Assembly (NCBI GenBank): GCA_934747255.1
Contig: CAKVGH010000001.1
Span: 1 to 64,000 of the forward strand
Source of the DNA: an uncultured Clostridia bacterium
GTDB lineage: Bacteria; Bacillota; Clostridia; Christensenellales; UBA1242
Reading direction: 5' to 3'
DNA length: 64,000 bases
Part shown: in pieces, positions 63,280 through 64,000 of the stretch
Layout: each line of letters opens with the position of its first letter
How positions within the stretch are numbered: position 1 is the first letter of the stretch
Position numbers and translations under genes: made by a program
Notes under the pieces: model-generated
Told to the model about the DNA's origin: nothing
What the model saw: the letters and a program-made list of their open reading frames with translations, nothing else
The model's database searches: none

Positions 63280-63348
63280 AAAAAACACTACTTTAAGAAA
63301 GTGTGTCGAATAAATCATTTGGCAAACTTATAATAAGCAGTGTTTTTT
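63280..63348. terminator. Long-loop bidirectional terminator
   Basis: AAAAAACACTACTT (63280-63293) pairs with AAGCAGTGTTTTTT (63335-63348) with one mismatch over a 41-base loop; lies between convergent genes. Confidence 0.6.
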
Positions 63349-63408
63349 ATTTTATTTTTATTTTTTATATCTTTATAAAGTTATATGGTTTTATAGTTTT
63401 ACACAGAC

Positions 63409-64000
63409 TTATTGCACAAGAGTTTCGCTATCATTGTTTGAGTCATCTTTATTACTTTCGTCTTTTGTATGTTTGTTGTTTTTCTTTTCCAATGCTTTTT
63501 TTATCAATTTATCTCTATATATTTCAGCAGGTGACTTTCCATAATCTATTTCTTCTTGCGTCTTATATTGAAGAGATAATTCTTCTAGTTCTTGTGCTGT
63601 TTTAACAGTAAATGCCTCGGTTAAAAAATTATCTTCTTCAAAATCTACATTTAGTTTTGTTGGTTTAGTTTGCAAAGCAGTATTATTCAAGGTATCGGTT
63701 TTTATGTTTTGTCCATTAAGATAACTTAAAATTAAGTTATTTTGCCAAAAATCATCGTTTGCGTTTTCAAGGTTAGTAACAAATGGAATACCAGAAATTA
63801 AGCCGTTTTTTGCTTGAACTTTTATCTTAAAATGACGCTTAAAATTTTTTTGAATTGCTATTTGAGTTTCATCAACATTCAAAACTTTCCATTTGATTGG
63901 CTCAACTTTTACCCATAAATAATCGCCTTCTACATTATTTAACAAATTGCCGTCACACAAATTTCTGTCTATGTTATTCAACTCTTTATCTGTACGATTT
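63409..64000 (-). CDS. DUF6273-like protein, 5' end beyond the window
   Basis: The minus-strand frame is open to the right edge, so the N-terminus is missing; a TTG at 63981 is only an internal codon. The visible part has VEPIKWKVLNVDETQIAIQ and later DFWQNNLILSYLNGQ, which match the DUF6273 pattern (PIxWRVL, WxxSxLRxWLN) of clostridial surface proteins. The C-terminal 60 residues are charged and disordered (KKNNKHTKDESNKDD). Likely part of an exported protein, but the signal would be outside the window. Confidence 0.6.
   Translation of the reverse strand, partial: NRTDKELNNIDRNLCDGNLLNNVEGDYLWVKVEPIKWKVLNVDETQIAIQKNFKRHFKIKVQAKNGLISGIPFVTNLENANDDFWQNNLILSYLNGQNIKTDTLNNTALQTKPTKLNVDFEEDNFLTEAFTVKTAQELEELSLQYKTQEEIDYGKSPAEIYRDKLIKKALEKKNNKHTKDESNKDDSNNDSETLVQ

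Overview
The window is AT-rich DNA from a spore-forming, anaerobic Gram-positive bacterium of the Firmicutes (Clostridia-like; species not identifiable from sequence alone). Sporulation is shown by spoIIID, a spoIIQ-like M23 gene, ywmB, spoIIE, yabP, yabQ and a YabP/YabQ/DivIC operon. Anaerobic life is shown by nrdD and nrdG. The code is the standard one (TGA is used as stop, for example at the end of comEC). Most genes carry a GGAG-type ribosome binding site and most transcription units end in clear intrinsic terminators, many of them shared by convergent genes.

Layout. 1-7.9 kb: a large lipoprotein cut by the left edge, a TtcA-like tRNA thiolase, then spoIIID / acpP / spoIIQ-like / ywmB on the minus strand and a polysaccharide deacetylase. 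8-20.6 kb: a flippase-like membrane protein, a PpiC-type foldase lipoprotein, mfd, pth, a degenerate GlmU-like protein, an operon of two CPBP proteases with rlmH and tadA, and rpsU. 21.9-22.8 kb: a five-tRNA cluster (Gly-Arg-Gln-Lys-Leu) and a divergent tRNA-Glu; tRNA-Ser and tRNA-His follow at 27.3 and 27.7 kb. 23-27 kb: a CYTH protein, a beta-helix lipoprotein, cdd and a membrane protein.

28.6-37.6 kb is the accessory region. It starts with a tyrosine recombinase and an excisionase-like protein. Next come four related exported proteins of the SipW-dependent, TasA-like type (N-terminal ATGAW motif, a central PGD/PGS motif, a C-terminal IQAxN-like motif) and two signal-less coiled-coil proteins that share a C-terminal module with each other. 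Two of the four exported proteins are intact, with signal peptide, promoter and ribosome binding site. The other two are headless: they begin exactly at the ATGAW motif, inside an identical 27-bp block, in opposite orientation. An intact gene at 37.5 kb carries 22 of 23 bases of the same block in the same reading frame. This is the best candidate here for an undescribed system: silent cassettes that could be joined to a signal peptide by recombination.

37.9-59.7 kb is mostly core: comEC-holA, spoIIE divergent from yabP-yabQ-divIC, a DAC-like domain protein, the L10 leader with rplJ-rplL, ppa, an HD protein, tilS, nrdD with a 37-residue ORF and nrdG, an inositol monophosphatase and secA. 60-64 kb: initiator tRNA-Met, a very AT-rich 711-residue protein ending in a HEPN-like motif with a Nudix gene 24 bp downstream, and a partial DUF6273-like protein cut by the right edge.

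All calls come from reading the sequence. No database search was run, so family names rest on motifs, length and gene order.
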